Of a stretch of DNA of 64,000 bases, positions 1 to 9,000 are shown piece after piece. The notes beneath the pieces were generated by a model. It saw nothing but the letters and a program-made list of their open reading frames with translations, was not told the DNA's origin and searched no databases. Location of the stretch: positions 2,244,001-2,308,000 of the forward strand of contig NZ_CP125377.1 in NCBI RefSeq assembly GCF_034008315.1, read 5' to 3'. This stretch comes from Pseudomonas sp. P8_241 (GTDB taxonomy: Bacteria > Pseudomonadota > Gammaproteobacteria > Pseudomonadales > Pseudomonadaceae). The translations under genes were made by a program, and so were the position numbers. Numbering within the stretch: the stretch's first letter is position 1; every line of letters begins with the position of its first letter.

Positions 1-363
1 GTAGCACCAGGCGTGGAAAGGGCAGGTGAAGGTCGACTGGTTGCCCTTGCCGACGCGGGTGAGGGTGGTGCCGCGGTGCTGGCAGGCGTTGATCAGGGCG
101 TTGAGACGACCTTCACCGTCGCGGGTGATGATCAGCGGCTGGCGACCGGCACGCAGGGTCATGAAGTCGTGATTATTGGCGATTTCGCTTTCATGGCAGG
201 CGTAGATCCAGTTCTTCTCGAAAATCAGTTCCATTTCCAGATCGAAAAGTTCCGGGTCGGTAAACATATCGCGGGCAATACGATAAACGCCGTCTTGCGG
301 GCGGAAGTCCAGGCAACTTTCTATATAGCTTTTCCACTGTTCGATACTTCGTGCAGTTGTCAT
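1..363 (-). CDS. antA: Anthranilate 1,2-dioxygenase large (alpha) subunit, N-terminal part
   Basis: Only the first 121 codons are in the window; the gene runs off the left edge. The product is the oxygenase alpha subunit of a Rieske non-haem iron ring-hydroxylating dioxygenase. The Rieske cluster ligands are visible as C94-x-H96 (NACQHRG) and C114-x2-H117 (TCPFHAW). The N-terminus (EQWKSYIE, DFRPQDGVYRI, IFEKNWIYACHE) resembles AntA from memory more than BenA or XylX, which is a family-level judgement. The ATG at 363-361 follows GAGGA. An AntR-like regulator nearby supports anthranilate-to-catechol conversion. The mononuclear iron domain and the antB and antC genes are outside the window. Confidence 0.75.
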   Translation of the reverse strand, partial: MTTARSIEQWKSYIESCLDFRPQDGVYRIARDMFTDPELFDLEMELIFEKNWIYACHESEIANNHDFMTLRAGRQPLIITRDGEGRLNALINACQHRGTTLTRVGKGNQSTFTCPFHAWCY

Positions 364-723
364 TTCCCAGTCCTCGGCCAATGGGCTAATTCACGCCTTC
401 ATTTAATGACGGGGTGGCGAACAGGGTCTATCCGCTTAATAGTGGAAACTCATCCGGAAAATAAGCCCTGATCCCCTGTGGTTAGCGGTATGACCCAGTA
501 ATAATTGGGTTTTTACGCGCCGGGTGGCTGAGCAAATGGCTATTTGTCTTCCAGTAACGGGATAGCCGCTGATGAACTTGTTGCGGCTTAATCTCGATCC
601 AAGCACCACCAGAGTGTCTCGCTTCAGGTCAGTAAAAACTGCCATTGCTAACGGCCTTGGGTTCTGTGCCAGAAGTGCCTTCTATTTATGTGTTGCTCTA
701 TAAGCAGCAGGGGAAGAAATAAT
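364..723. promoter_or_regulatory. Divergent intergenic region between antA and the OprD-like porin gene
   Basis: This 360-bp stretch has no convincing gene. It must hold the promoters of the divergent dioxygenase and porin genes and is the natural place for the AraC-type activators encoded at 2234-4244 to bind. A weak hairpin (7-bp stem 493-499/504-510) followed by five T residues is visible, but its role is unclear. I could not assign operators by eye. Confidence 0.4.
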
Positions 724-1974
724 ATGTTGGATAAAGCGTGGCTGGTTCGTGGAGTTCAAACATTTGGTTTGTTGGCGCCATTGTTGGCACAGGCGGATGT
801 GGTCAATGACAGCAAGCTGACGCTGGGCACCCGAAACTTTTACATTGATCGGGATTACAAGGAGAACAACCCACCCCATTCTCGAGTGGGCAGTTGGACC
901 CAGGGTTTCGACCTGCGTTTCGCCTCCGGCTACACCGAAGGCCCGGTGCAGTTCGGCCTCGATGCAGAGGGTCAGTATGCCTATCGTCTGGACGGCGGAG
1001 GCGGGCGCGGCGACGACACCATCATCCCTTACAGCCAAAGCCGTCAGGAGCAGGCCGATGAATACGGCCGCGGCGGTGTGACGCTGAAGATGCGTTATTC
1101 GAAAACCGAGCTGAAAGTCGGTGAGCTGCGGCCGTTTCTGCCGGTGGTGATCATTGACGATTCGCGCCAACTGGTCACGACCTATCGCGGTGCCTTGCTT
1201 GAGTCCAAGGAGGTCGACCGTCTGACATTGACCGCCGGACGGCTGACGGAGATCGGGGCGCGTAACTCCTCCAACTACGAAAAGCTGTACCTGCAGACCG
1301 GTTCCGGCGTGCGCCATGGCAGTGACGGCCTGAACCTCGCCGGTGCCAGCTATGCCTTGACGCCCTCGCTGACCGGTACCTACTTCTACGCGCAACTGGA
1401 GGACATCTATCAGCAACACTACCTGGGCATTACTCATCTGGCAGACCTGGGCGACGGTTATGGGCTGAAGACCGACCTGCGTTACTTCAATAACAACGAA
1501 GACGGCGACGCACTCTACGGGGACATCGACAACCGCTCCTACGGCGCCATGACCTCGCTGAAAAAAGGCGGGCACCGCTTCGGTGTGGGATACCAGCGCA
1601 TGCTTGGCGACAGTAACTTCCCGACCCTGGGTGGTTATGTACCACAGCCGTTTCTGGTGAACTGGTCGCGCGTGGGGTTCATCAAGCCCAACGAGAAATC
1701 CTGGCAGGTTCGTTATGACTACGATTTCGCCGCCCTCGGCGTGCCCGGCCTGAATTTCATGACCCGCTACTTCAAGGGTACGTCGGTGGACCGTGGCGAC
1801 AACCTCAGCCAGGCAGCGGAACAGGAGCGCGATCTCGTGCTGTCTTATGTGGTGCAAAGCGGTCCGCTCAAAGGCGTGGGTGTAGAGGCCGGAAACGTTG
1901 TCTCTAAATTCAGTCACGGCAACGACTGGGCGGAGAACCGCTTGATCACCACCTACACCTGGAAATTTTGGTAA
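724..1974 (+). CDS. OprD-family outer-membrane porin
   Basis: A 416-residue protein with a short signal-like N-terminus (MLDKAWLVRG then a hydrophobic stretch ending near AQAD), alternating aromatic beta-strand sequence and a C-terminal aromatic residue (TYTWKFW), typical of OprD/Opd channels in Pseudomonas. These channels take up small carboxylates and amino acids. Being divergent from antA, it may take up anthranilate or a related aromatic acid; that is inference from position. I chose the ATG at 724 because AGGGGAAG lies 8 bp upstream; an in-frame ATG at 688 lacks such a site. Confidence 0.85.
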   Translation: MLDKAWLVRGVQTFGLLAPLLAQADVVNDSKLTLGTRNFYIDRDYKENNPPHSRVGSWTQGFDLRFASGYTEGPVQFGLDAEGQYAYRLDGGGGRGDDTIIPYSQSRQEQADEYGRGGVTLKMRYSKTELKVGELRPFLPVVIIDDSRQLVTTYRGALLESKEVDRLTLTAGRLTEIGARNSSNYEKLYLQTGSGVRHGSDGLNLAGASYALTPSLTGTYFYAQLEDIYQQHYLGITHLADLGDGYGLKTDLRYFNNNEDGDALYGDIDNRSYGAMTSLKKGGHRFGVGYQRMLGDSNFPTLGGYVPQPFLVNWSRVGFIKPNEKSWQVRYDYDFAALGVPGLNFMTRYFKGTSVDRGDNLSQAAEQERDLVLSYVVQSGPLKGVGVEAGNVVSKFSHGNDWAENRLITTYTWKFW

Positions 1975-2233
1975 CGTCCTGCCCTCAAATCGAACGCGGT
2001 TGTGCGCTGAAGTGACGCCTTGGGTAGCGCATTACCCATGGCGTTGACCATGGCCGGCACCGTTGCTGTGCGCATCAACACCGCTCAACGCGTTCGATAT
2101 CCAGATAGTTTCCGATTACTAGCCAAAAAATGCGGATATCGCCTGTTCGCACCGGCTGGGCATAGCCCTTGCAGACCCAATGTAAATACGCGCCGAAGAG
2201 CGTGTCGATGTCTATTGCCGTGGGTGTACTGAG

Positions 2234-3247
2234 ATGACCGAACCAAATGTTGCCCAGTTTCGAGATATCCGCATAGATCGCTACGACCTGGCCGGTGCCC
2301 GTGCGTGGATGGCAGGCATTTGCGGGCCGCACGAACTGCAGACGAGCCAGCCAAACCGGATTCAGTTTCACCACAAGGCCAATGTATTCAAATCCATGTC
2401 CACGACCTTGGGCCGAATGGAATACGGCACCGACGTGACCATCGGCGTCGAGGATGCAGAACACCTGAATTGCTACAGCCTCAGCCTGCCGATTCGCGGC
2501 GAGCAGGAGCTGATCAAGGACGGCCGTCGTTTGTACTCCAGCCAGGACCAGGGGCTGATCGTGACGCCCCATGAAACCCAGGCACTGACCATGGCCGGAG
2601 ACTGCCACAAGATCTCCGTGGTGATCACCCGCATGGCCATGCGCCAGACCCTGGAAGGCATGCTGCAACGCCCGCTGGAAATGCCGCTGAAATTCGAGCC
2701 GGTGATGGACGCCGTCAACGGTGCCTCTGCCTCCTGGTGGCGGCTGGCCCGTTACTACATCGATGAGCTGGAGCGCGGTCACGATCTGTTCAATCAGGTG
2801 TATTTCACCCGCGATATCGAAAGCGCGATGATAAAGGGACTTATTCTTTCCCAGCCCAACAACTACAGTGCCGAGCTGCGCGACCAACTGGGCGCCAAGT
2901 TGCCGTACTACCTGGTACGCGCCAAGGACTTCATCGAAAGCAACGCCCGCGAAGACATGCACCTGGAAGACATCGAGGCGGCGGCAGGTGTGTCCCGCTT
3001 CAAACTGTTCGAAGGCTTTCGCAAGCATTTCGGCGTCTCGCCCATGGCGTACCTGAAAAAATTTCGCCTCGGCGCCGTGCGCCAGGAAATCCTCGAAGAC
3101 GCCTCGGTACGTAACATTTCCGTGATCGCTATGTGCTGGGGGTTCTCGCATCTGGGTCGGTTTGCCAGCGAGTACCGCAAGCTGTTCAACGAAACGCCCA
3201 GTGCCACCCTGCAACGCAGCGAAGCCCGTCGCAATCGGTCGCTTTGA
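2234..3247 (+). CDS. antR: AraC/XylS-family regulator, AntR-like
   Basis: A 337-residue AraC-type transcription factor. Residues about 1-200 form the sensing domain; about 230-330 hold the two-helix-turn-helix DNA-binding domain (HLEDIEAAAGVSRFKLFEGFRKHFGVSPMAYLKK is its first half). The N-terminal pattern DIRIDRYDLAGARAWMAGIC and proximity to antA suggest AntR, the anthranilate-responsive activator of antABC. The symbol rests on context and remembered similarity. The next regulator starts one base after this stop codon, so the two are probably co-transcribed. Confidence 0.7.
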   Translation: MTEPNVAQFRDIRIDRYDLAGARAWMAGICGPHELQTSQPNRIQFHHKANVFKSMSTTLGRMEYGTDVTIGVEDAEHLNCYSLSLPIRGEQELIKDGRRLYSSQDQGLIVTPHETQALTMAGDCHKISVVITRMAMRQTLEGMLQRPLEMPLKFEPVMDAVNGASASWWRLARYYIDELERGHDLFNQVYFTRDIESAMIKGLILSQPNNYSAELRDQLGAKLPYYLVRAKDFIESNAREDMHLEDIEAAAGVSRFKLFEGFRKHFGVSPMAYLKKFRLGAVRQEILEDASVRNISVIAMCWGFSHLGRFASEYRKLFNETPSATLQRSEARRNRSL

Positions 3248-3248
3248 G

Positions 3249-4244
3249 ATGACGACATTACAAGCCGCCACCGCCAACAGCGTAGGTCTGAACCTGTCGC
3301 TGATGTGCCGCGAGCCGGTTTTTACCAGTCGCTCGGCGCAGGAAACCCAGCGCTTGATGGGGCAAGCGCTGGTGGAACATGAGCTGGATTGGCCACGTGG
3401 CGGCGTTGATACGGCGTTCTATCGCGGCCAGGTCGCCAGCTGCGAGCTCTATGCGCTGCGCTACGGCGGCCAGGTAGAAATCCGGCCGCAACCATTCGAA
3501 GATTTCGTGTTGGTCCAGATGCCCTTGCGCGGCAAGGCCACCCTTGAGTCCGACGGCATGGGCTATGGCGTGAGCCCCGGAGAAGTGGCGATTCTGTCAC
3601 CGCGTGAACACGCGAGAGTGGTGTGGGAAGAGGGGTGTGAGCAACTGATTCTCAAACTGCCCCGGACCTTGCTCGATGCCGGCCAGAGGGCGCTGGCCGA
3701 TGACTTGCCGTCTGACTTCACGTTGGCGCCGGTCAGCCGCTTGCAGCGCCCACTGGCGATACGCTGGTTTCGTCTGGTGAGCGAGTTGCTGGAGCACTTG
3801 CCCGAGGGCGAGGCGAGCGCAACGCCTTCACGCTGGTTACAGCATCTGGAGCAAAGCCTTCCGCTGTTTCTGCTCAGCCATTGTGGTGTTGCGCAACAGG
3901 CGTCGCCTTCGCCGCGCCAGCCCGCCCGCCAACTGCAAAAAATCGACAGCTGTATGCGCGATCACCTTGCGCAGGGCATCACCCTGGCTGAATTGGCGGT
4001 TGCTGCCGGGGTGAGTATTCGTAGCCTGCACACGTTATGCCAGCGCGAATACGGTCAAAGCCCGATGGACCGTTTGCGCGGATTACGGCTTGAAGCCGCT
4101 CGGGATTACTTGCTGGCGCGGCCGCACTCCAGTGTGACTGAGGTGGCGCTGGAGTTCGGGTTCGGACATGTGGGGCGGTTTGCCAATTATTATCGGCAGC
4201 GGTTTGGAGAGTTGCCGAAGCAGACGATGAAGTCTCAGGCATGA
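3249..4244 (+). CDS. AraC-family transcriptional regulator
   Basis: A 331-residue regulator with an AraC_binding_2-type N-terminal domain (VLVQMPLRGKATLES; VAILSPREHARVVWEEGCEQ) and a C-terminal HTH (residues about 225-328, GITLAELAVAAGVSIRSLHT, then FGFGHVGRFANYYRQRFGE). The ATG at 3249 starts one base after the upstream regulator's stop codon, indicating translational coupling. Longer in-frame starts would overlap the upstream gene. The effector is unknown; it may act with the AntR-like protein on the antA and porin promoters, or respond to another aromatic acid. Confidence 0.8.
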   Translation: MTTLQAATANSVGLNLSLMCREPVFTSRSAQETQRLMGQALVEHELDWPRGGVDTAFYRGQVASCELYALRYGGQVEIRPQPFEDFVLVQMPLRGKATLESDGMGYGVSPGEVAILSPREHARVVWEEGCEQLILKLPRTLLDAGQRALADDLPSDFTLAPVSRLQRPLAIRWFRLVSELLEHLPEGEASATPSRWLQHLEQSLPLFLLSHCGVAQQASPSPRQPARQLQKIDSCMRDHLAQGITLAELAVAAGVSIRSLHTLCQREYGQSPMDRLRGLRLEAARDYLLARPHSSVTEVALEFGFGHVGRFANYYRQRFGELPKQTMKSQA

Positions 4245-4262
4245 GCAGGAAATGCCAAAACG

Positions 4263-4289
4263 AAAAAACCCGCCAGAAGGCGGGTTTTT
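4263..4289. terminator. Bidirectional intrinsic terminator, probably the original tRNA-Asn terminator
   Basis: The 10-bp stem AAAACCCGCC/GGCGGGTTTT with loop AGAA has T residues on both strands. On the plus strand it ends the AraC pair. On the minus strand it lies about 45 bp beyond the displaced tRNA-Asn 3' fragment (4335-4356), where the tRNA terminator would be before the island inserted. Confidence 0.8.
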
Positions 4290-4334
4290 CGGGGGTTTCA
4301 GAGATCTTTGAAGCCTTCTCTGGAACCTTATATG

Positions 4335-4356
4335 GCTCCACGACCTGGACTCGAAC
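4335..4356. repeat. Distal att site: 22-bp copy of the tRNA-Asn 3' end
   Basis: Identical over 22 bp to 47641-47662 in the same orientation. The base before it extends the tRNA to GAGCCA on the minus strand, so this copy carries the genomic CCA end. Similarity continues weakly for 8 bp beyond the block, with 5 matches. Confidence 0.8.
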
Positions 4357-4406
4357 ATGGCACCTGTAGGCCGCATAAATACAGGGAAACTCCCAAATTA
4401 AAACAA

Positions 4407-4428
4407 CGGCGTACCCCTTCACGTACCC
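4407..4428. repeat. Putative integrase arm-type site, left end
   Basis: A 22-bp block identical to 47502-47523, containing the heptamer CGTACCC twice with a 5-bp spacer (CTTCA). In the excised circle it would lie about 50 bp from the core on the side opposite the integrase copy, as arm sites of tyrosine recombinases do. Confidence 0.6.
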
Positions 4429-4465
4429 CTAAATAAGAAACCACTGCGAGGCGACAAACGGTCAC

Positions 4466-4678
4466 CTAGAACCTAGGCATTCGCAGCATGCTCTTCATCC
4501 TAAACCCAATGGTCCCCTTCAGTATCTGCTCCGCCAGCTCAGCGTCAGCGATGCAAGTCTGTCCGCTTTCCGTCACGACGAAAATTGATTCAGGAATTCG
4601 ACCCTGATTGCGCGCCTGAATGATGGCGGCTTTTGATATGCCGACGCGTCGGGCGATCTCAGTGATGGTGCATCGCAT
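4466..4678 (-). CDS. Small helix-turn-helix protein
   Basis: A 70-residue protein whose N-terminus (TITEIARRVGISKAAIIQARNQGRIPE) is a clear HTH of the Cro or phage-regulator kind. It lies about 40 bp inside the left arm repeat and is transcribed toward the attachment site, a common place for excisionase or control proteins. No downstream partner exists between it and the junction. A role in excision or in controlling the island is inferred from position only. Confidence 0.6.
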   Translation of the reverse strand: MRCTITEIARRVGISKAAIIQARNQGRIPESIFVVTESGQTCIADAELAEQILKGTIGFRMKSMLRMPRF

Positions 4679-4994
4679 GACACTTCACCTCGCGGCTACT
4701 TTCTGGAAGCGTATTTCAGATGATAGCTTTTTCGTATTGCGAGGCTTGGTGGGCTAAGGCCTAACCAACTTTAATGAAATAATCCCTAACATATATGGCA
4801 ATCCGTGCGCGGCAACAACCCAGTCATGTTGCCGGTCAGCATCGGCTGAAATAGGCCGATTGTTTCCTGCCGCCAAGGGCTGCAGACCGAAAGCAGCCAC
4901 TCAGTTGTTCCTATGGAACCTGAGATCGTTTATTTCCGATTTTTACCAGGTATGGCAGACTCCTCGTCTTTCGCGGACGCCTTACGAGTAAACT
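4679..4994. other. Intergenic stretch without a recognised gene
   Basis: Moderately AT-rich sequence between the divergent HTH and GNAT genes. It presumably holds both promoters. I see no convincing ORF, RNA gene or repeat in it. Confidence 0.5.
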
Positions 4995-5468
4995 ATGGAG
5001 ATTCGCCAGTTCAGAATCGGGGATGAGACTGCGTTGTTCCAAGTTTTTTACTCTGCCATCCATAAAGTCGCGTCACGCGATTACACTGCCGATCAAATCG
5101 ATGCTTGGGCCCCTGCTGATCTTGATCAGGCGCTTTGGGCGGAGCACCTCCGAAATCTCCGCCCGTTCGTCGCCGAGTCAGAAGGGAAAATAGTGGGCTA
5201 TGCCGACATCCAACCGAACGGTTACATCGACCATTTTTTTGTCTCGGGTACTCATCCTCGGCAAGGAATAGGCACCTTACTCATGAACCGAATTCATGAA
5301 GAAGCCAGGTTTCTTGGCATTGACGAGCTAACTTCAGATGTCAGCATAACGGCTGAACCGTTCTTTGAATTGCACGGTTTTCATGTAGTGCGACGAGGAT
5401 TTCCGATCCGTCGGGGTATAACTCTTCAGAATGCATTGATGCAGAAAAACCTAAAATGCGGCACATGA
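4995..5468 (+). CDS. GNAT-family N-acetyltransferase
   Basis: A 157-residue single-domain GNAT protein. The acetyl-CoA pyrophosphate-binding motif is seen at HPRQGIGTLLM (pattern Q/R-x-x-G-x-G/A), preceded by the beta4 strand YIDHFFVS and followed by FFELHGFHVVRR, the usual C-terminal strand. The substrate cannot be told from sequence. It stands alone at the accessory end of the island, ahead of an integrase remnant. The ribosome-binding site is weak. Confidence 0.8.
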   Translation: MEIRQFRIGDETALFQVFYSAIHKVASRDYTADQIDAWAPADLDQALWAEHLRNLRPFVAESEGKIVGYADIQPNGYIDHFFVSGTHPRQGIGTLLMNRIHEEARFLGIDELTSDVSITAEPFFELHGFHVVRRGFPIRRGITLQNALMQKNLKCGT

Positions 5469-5539
5469 ATGCTCGGGTTGGATCAGCGACCACTTCGGGT
5501 AACCTAAAGTCCTTGGCAACAGGCAACTATGGGTCGGTT

Positions 5540-5566
5540 AGCGACGGCCTGACTTCGACCGTCGCT
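5540..5566. terminator. Perfect 8-bp inverted repeat, possible terminator
   Basis: AGCGACGG and CCGTCGCT flank an 11-base loop, with no T run. It lies just beyond the stop codon of the integrase remnant, so it may be that gene's old terminator. Confidence 0.35.
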
Positions 5567-5574
5567 ATGCATAG

Positions 5575-5740
5575 TCAAACCTCAGTCTGTTCCACCATCT
5601 CCAAGGCGTCATCGACCTCGATCCCATAATCGAATGGTGCTCTCCAGCTTCGTATGGCCGACCAGCAGAAGCTTATGAGTAATGGGCACGACCTGGCGCG
5701 GTGGAAACCTCAGCTCTGCGAGTGCACCTTGATGCCGCAT
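5575..5740 (-). pseudogene. C-terminal remnant of a tyrosine recombinase
   Basis: Minus-strand translation gives LLLVGHTKLESTIR, then in another frame YGIEVDDALEMVEQTEV and a stop. This is the C-terminal signature (GHTKLEST..RYLGIEVDDALE) of a short integrase family common in Pseudomonas, recognised from memory. A small indel between R and YGI breaks the frame, and no upstream catalytic domain remains. The part before KLLLVGH (MRHQGALAELRFPPRQ) may or may not belong to it. It indicates an older insertion or an element scar within the accessory end. Confidence 0.55.
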
Positions 5741-6010
5741 TTAACCGACGACCGCTCTTGGGCGTTTTCTGCCTATCACGAGGGGCAGGAAACGGCCAGT
5801 AGCGGACGGTCACGTGGCTCTGTTTTCGCCCCATAGCTGACGGTGGCGACAGACAGGCATCGGCCCAAAAGCGGCCTGTCGTGACACCTAGAAAAGCCAG
5901 GTACGAGTCAGCTGAACCATTCGGGTTAGATAATTTTATCCGCGAGCTATCCCCCTCAAAGGTAAGCTGCTGCCGCACCGATGAGGGATTGTTCGAAGTA
6001 ATTGATTTAT

Positions 6011-9000
6011 CTACGACCCCTCAACTAGGTTGATCAATCGTAGGAAGCTGCGACTCTGCACAAGATTCGGATCAGTTTCTTCTAAAATTTCGAGTATCTG
6101 GGCCAATTCGTACGGAATATTCTCCGCACTATTTGGGATGACCGCATCAATTAACTGCAAGACAGCCTCTGGATACATAACAGTCAAAGACTGTTCATCC
6201 CTTGCGCCTCTACTGAAGCGATAAAGCCAATGCCTCACTCCCTCTACCGGAACCAAAAATCGGAAAACAGAATTAAGTACCGTCGGAAAGCTCTCTCCAG
6301 TCTGTAATAGTAGAGAGACCCACGAGCGGACAAGAGTTGAAGTCCTGAATGCACGCTCCCTCGGCCATACTGTATTGATAAATGGGATAACATGAATAGA
6401 CCAACCGTTTTCCTCACGTTGACCTATTTTCCCTAGCTGCGTTACTGAGTCCTGCCGGTTTTGGTCATTCATAGAGCGAAGGCAGTGTCGGGCTTCCTTG
6501 ACGTTTAACCCATCCGGCTTGTCACTGTGGAAGACTGCAAGCTCTACAACAATCTGAGCTGCTATTTCGACAAGGCCGTGATCCCAGTCCCATAGGTAGA
6601 TGGTCGGGAACAACTCGAGCAACAGTGGCTTGAGCTCCATGCCAATTTCTAGCGGAGGTATCTTCGCTGCCGACAAATAACCATTCCACGCTGGTTCTGA
6701 TGCAGAATTCTCAAAGTTGAACCATGGCATGATCCGACCCATAACCCATTTGGGGTCGAGGTAATAAAGCCAGTTAATCTGCTGGGTAAGTAAGGATACA
6801 GTGTGGTCTGATTGATCCCCAGGGGCAGCAATCAGCAACTCTAAACGTGTCTTGAAATCCTCTGGAATCCCTTGCCCTTCGCTCAAACCCAGGGAGTTCA
6901 ATGTATTGAGCAGCCCCTCTGTAGTGTTTCCAATTGGTCGGTTAAATGCGTAATCAACAGTACGCCGAGAGCGTCGAACTATTTCGCCAAATCCACGTAT
7001 TTCCCCATCTCCACTTTCGCCGGCGCCCCCTTTACCAGCTGTCAATCCCGACACCAAATGGTCAAATGTTTTCCAAGCAAGGTCTTTATCGAACTGATAG
7101 GCCGTCAAGAATCTCTTTTCAATCCACTGCCCTATCGCGTACCGAAGCTCCTTAATGCTTTCATCTGGTAGCCCACATAACCTAATTAAAAAAAACCGGA
7201 ACAACCGGGACTTAGTATTCTCTGGCCATTCTCGGATCAGAGTAGACCAAAACTCCTGAGGATATTCACCTTTTCTGGCTTCATACGACAGTGATGCTAG
7301 TGCTTTACGTGGATTAGCTTTGACTAGTCCGCTGAAGGGACGCTTTTCTGTAAAGCTGCGAAAGGCACGCTGCTGGCATATTTTAGCCTGCTCCAAAACC
7401 TCTTTTACAGGCAAGTCAATTATTGTGTCAGGGGCTTCATCCACGACGACGCTTCCAGAATAGCCGTAGTGTTGAGTAACAAAACTTGAGGCCCAACCGT
7501 CATTCCATTCAGGCAATTTGGCAATCATTTCGTCTAATCGCGCTGTTTGGTCTTTGGAAAGATCTCGACCTTGGAGAGTCAACCACTTTGTACAGCGGCA
7601 TGCAATCTGAAGCTTGAAGTTCAGAAATTCATCTTCCGACCATTGTTCTCTCTTGTCTGGTCCGTTCAGTATCCGGTCTGCCAGTGCAATCCTGTTAGCT
7701 TCAGAGTATGACTCCCACCGGTCATTTATTAAAAACATCAACTCTCGGATAACTCCGTCATCCCAAAACAGCTCCTGATTCAGGTTTAATACAACCTCAG
7801 CGGCTTCGTCAGCCTCAAACAAATCAGCATGATTCATTGCGAATAGTTTGAGCTTCCTGAAATAATATTTGTCGTCGGTCGACCACATTATCGCGTGTGC
7901 ACGTGTTTTGGTAGGGAGATGTCTAATCATCCGTATAAGCAGTTCGACGAACCACCGAAATGTGGCGTCGCGTTCATGCTCTTGACCATCTACCTCCCGG
8001 TTCGGGTAGCACGTAGGCGTGGTAAAATAATTTATGTTTAGATCTTTCAGCAACCCAGCGGCTCTGTGAAGGTGCCCTTCAACAATATTGAATACGGATT
8101 CCAGAGCCTCATCGGGGATGTCTATTGCCTCCCCGTGTCTATCAGGAAATTTTACTTCCCATACGGCCAACTCTGTGGAGCAGATTTCTTCCCAAGATTG
8201 AAATGGTGGCTTCGATGCCCCAATACCAAACGGTAGACTGTAAGATAGAATAGGCTTAGTTACGTCCTCGAAGTCCCTGAGTACGCTTGAGGTCCATCCC
8301 TCGACTTCAATCCTATCCTTTAGCTCGAACCAGTCACTGTCTTGGGAAAAATTTCGACTGTCGGACTGGTGTTCAAGAATGAGATTCCAAATGCGTCTTC
8401 CCTCTTGGTGAAGTTTTGTTTTTTTCCTTAGTTCACGTCGAATTCCAGCCATCAATCTCGGATGCAGTCCATTCTGACGCAGAGCCCACCAGGCAGTAAC
8501 AGTGCTGCCCAGATTCTTGGAAATCCAGTTGGAGAGATAATTTAATCTTGGAGGCATTTCTTCGAAGCCTACTGCCTGCCGACCTCCAAGCCTGTGAGAG
8601 GCAGATGGATTGGTATCGCCACGACGCCATTCAAATATATTGTCATGCAGACTACGGAGAAGGCGTCCAGGCGCTAAGGGCCGAGGAGGATCGTCATCGA
8701 GGGCATATTCCTGAAAAGGGTCGAAAATCTCGGCATCCTCGCCGTAACTTTTACTTTTCTTAGCCACTCGACAAGCGGAGTCAAAAACACACAGCCACTC
8801 TGCCGGAGGAGAGGGATCAGCGCTTGCGAACAACCGTGCGCCTGGAGCAGTACGTACCAGATGGGTTACTTGCCCTCGTTCGAAGGCAGCGATCTGACGG
8901 GGACTTTGCATCGCCAAATCAATTACTTTGGACCTCCACCCCCGAGCGTTATCGGCCCGATCTGCCCAGGCTCCCAAACTTTGCCAAAGATGGGGGTGAT

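Noticed and set aside
436..645. 69-codon minus-strand ORF between antA and the porin gene
   Set aside because: No ribosome-binding site or recognisable domain; it covers the region where two divergent promoters must lie.
682..1917. 411-codon minus-strand ORF antisense to the porin
   Set aside because: The plus strand has a signal peptide, beta-barrel pattern and ribosome-binding site; the antisense frame has none.
3979..4422. Minus-strand ORF of 147 codons crossing the left att site
   Set aside because: It runs through the tRNA fragment and terminator and is antisense to a clear AraC gene. Its start lies in the arm repeat shared with the integrase leader.
5654..5978. Two short ORFs between the GNAT and SIR2 genes
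   Set aside because: They overlap the integrase remnant and a hairpin, lack domains, and are on opposite strands over the same DNA.
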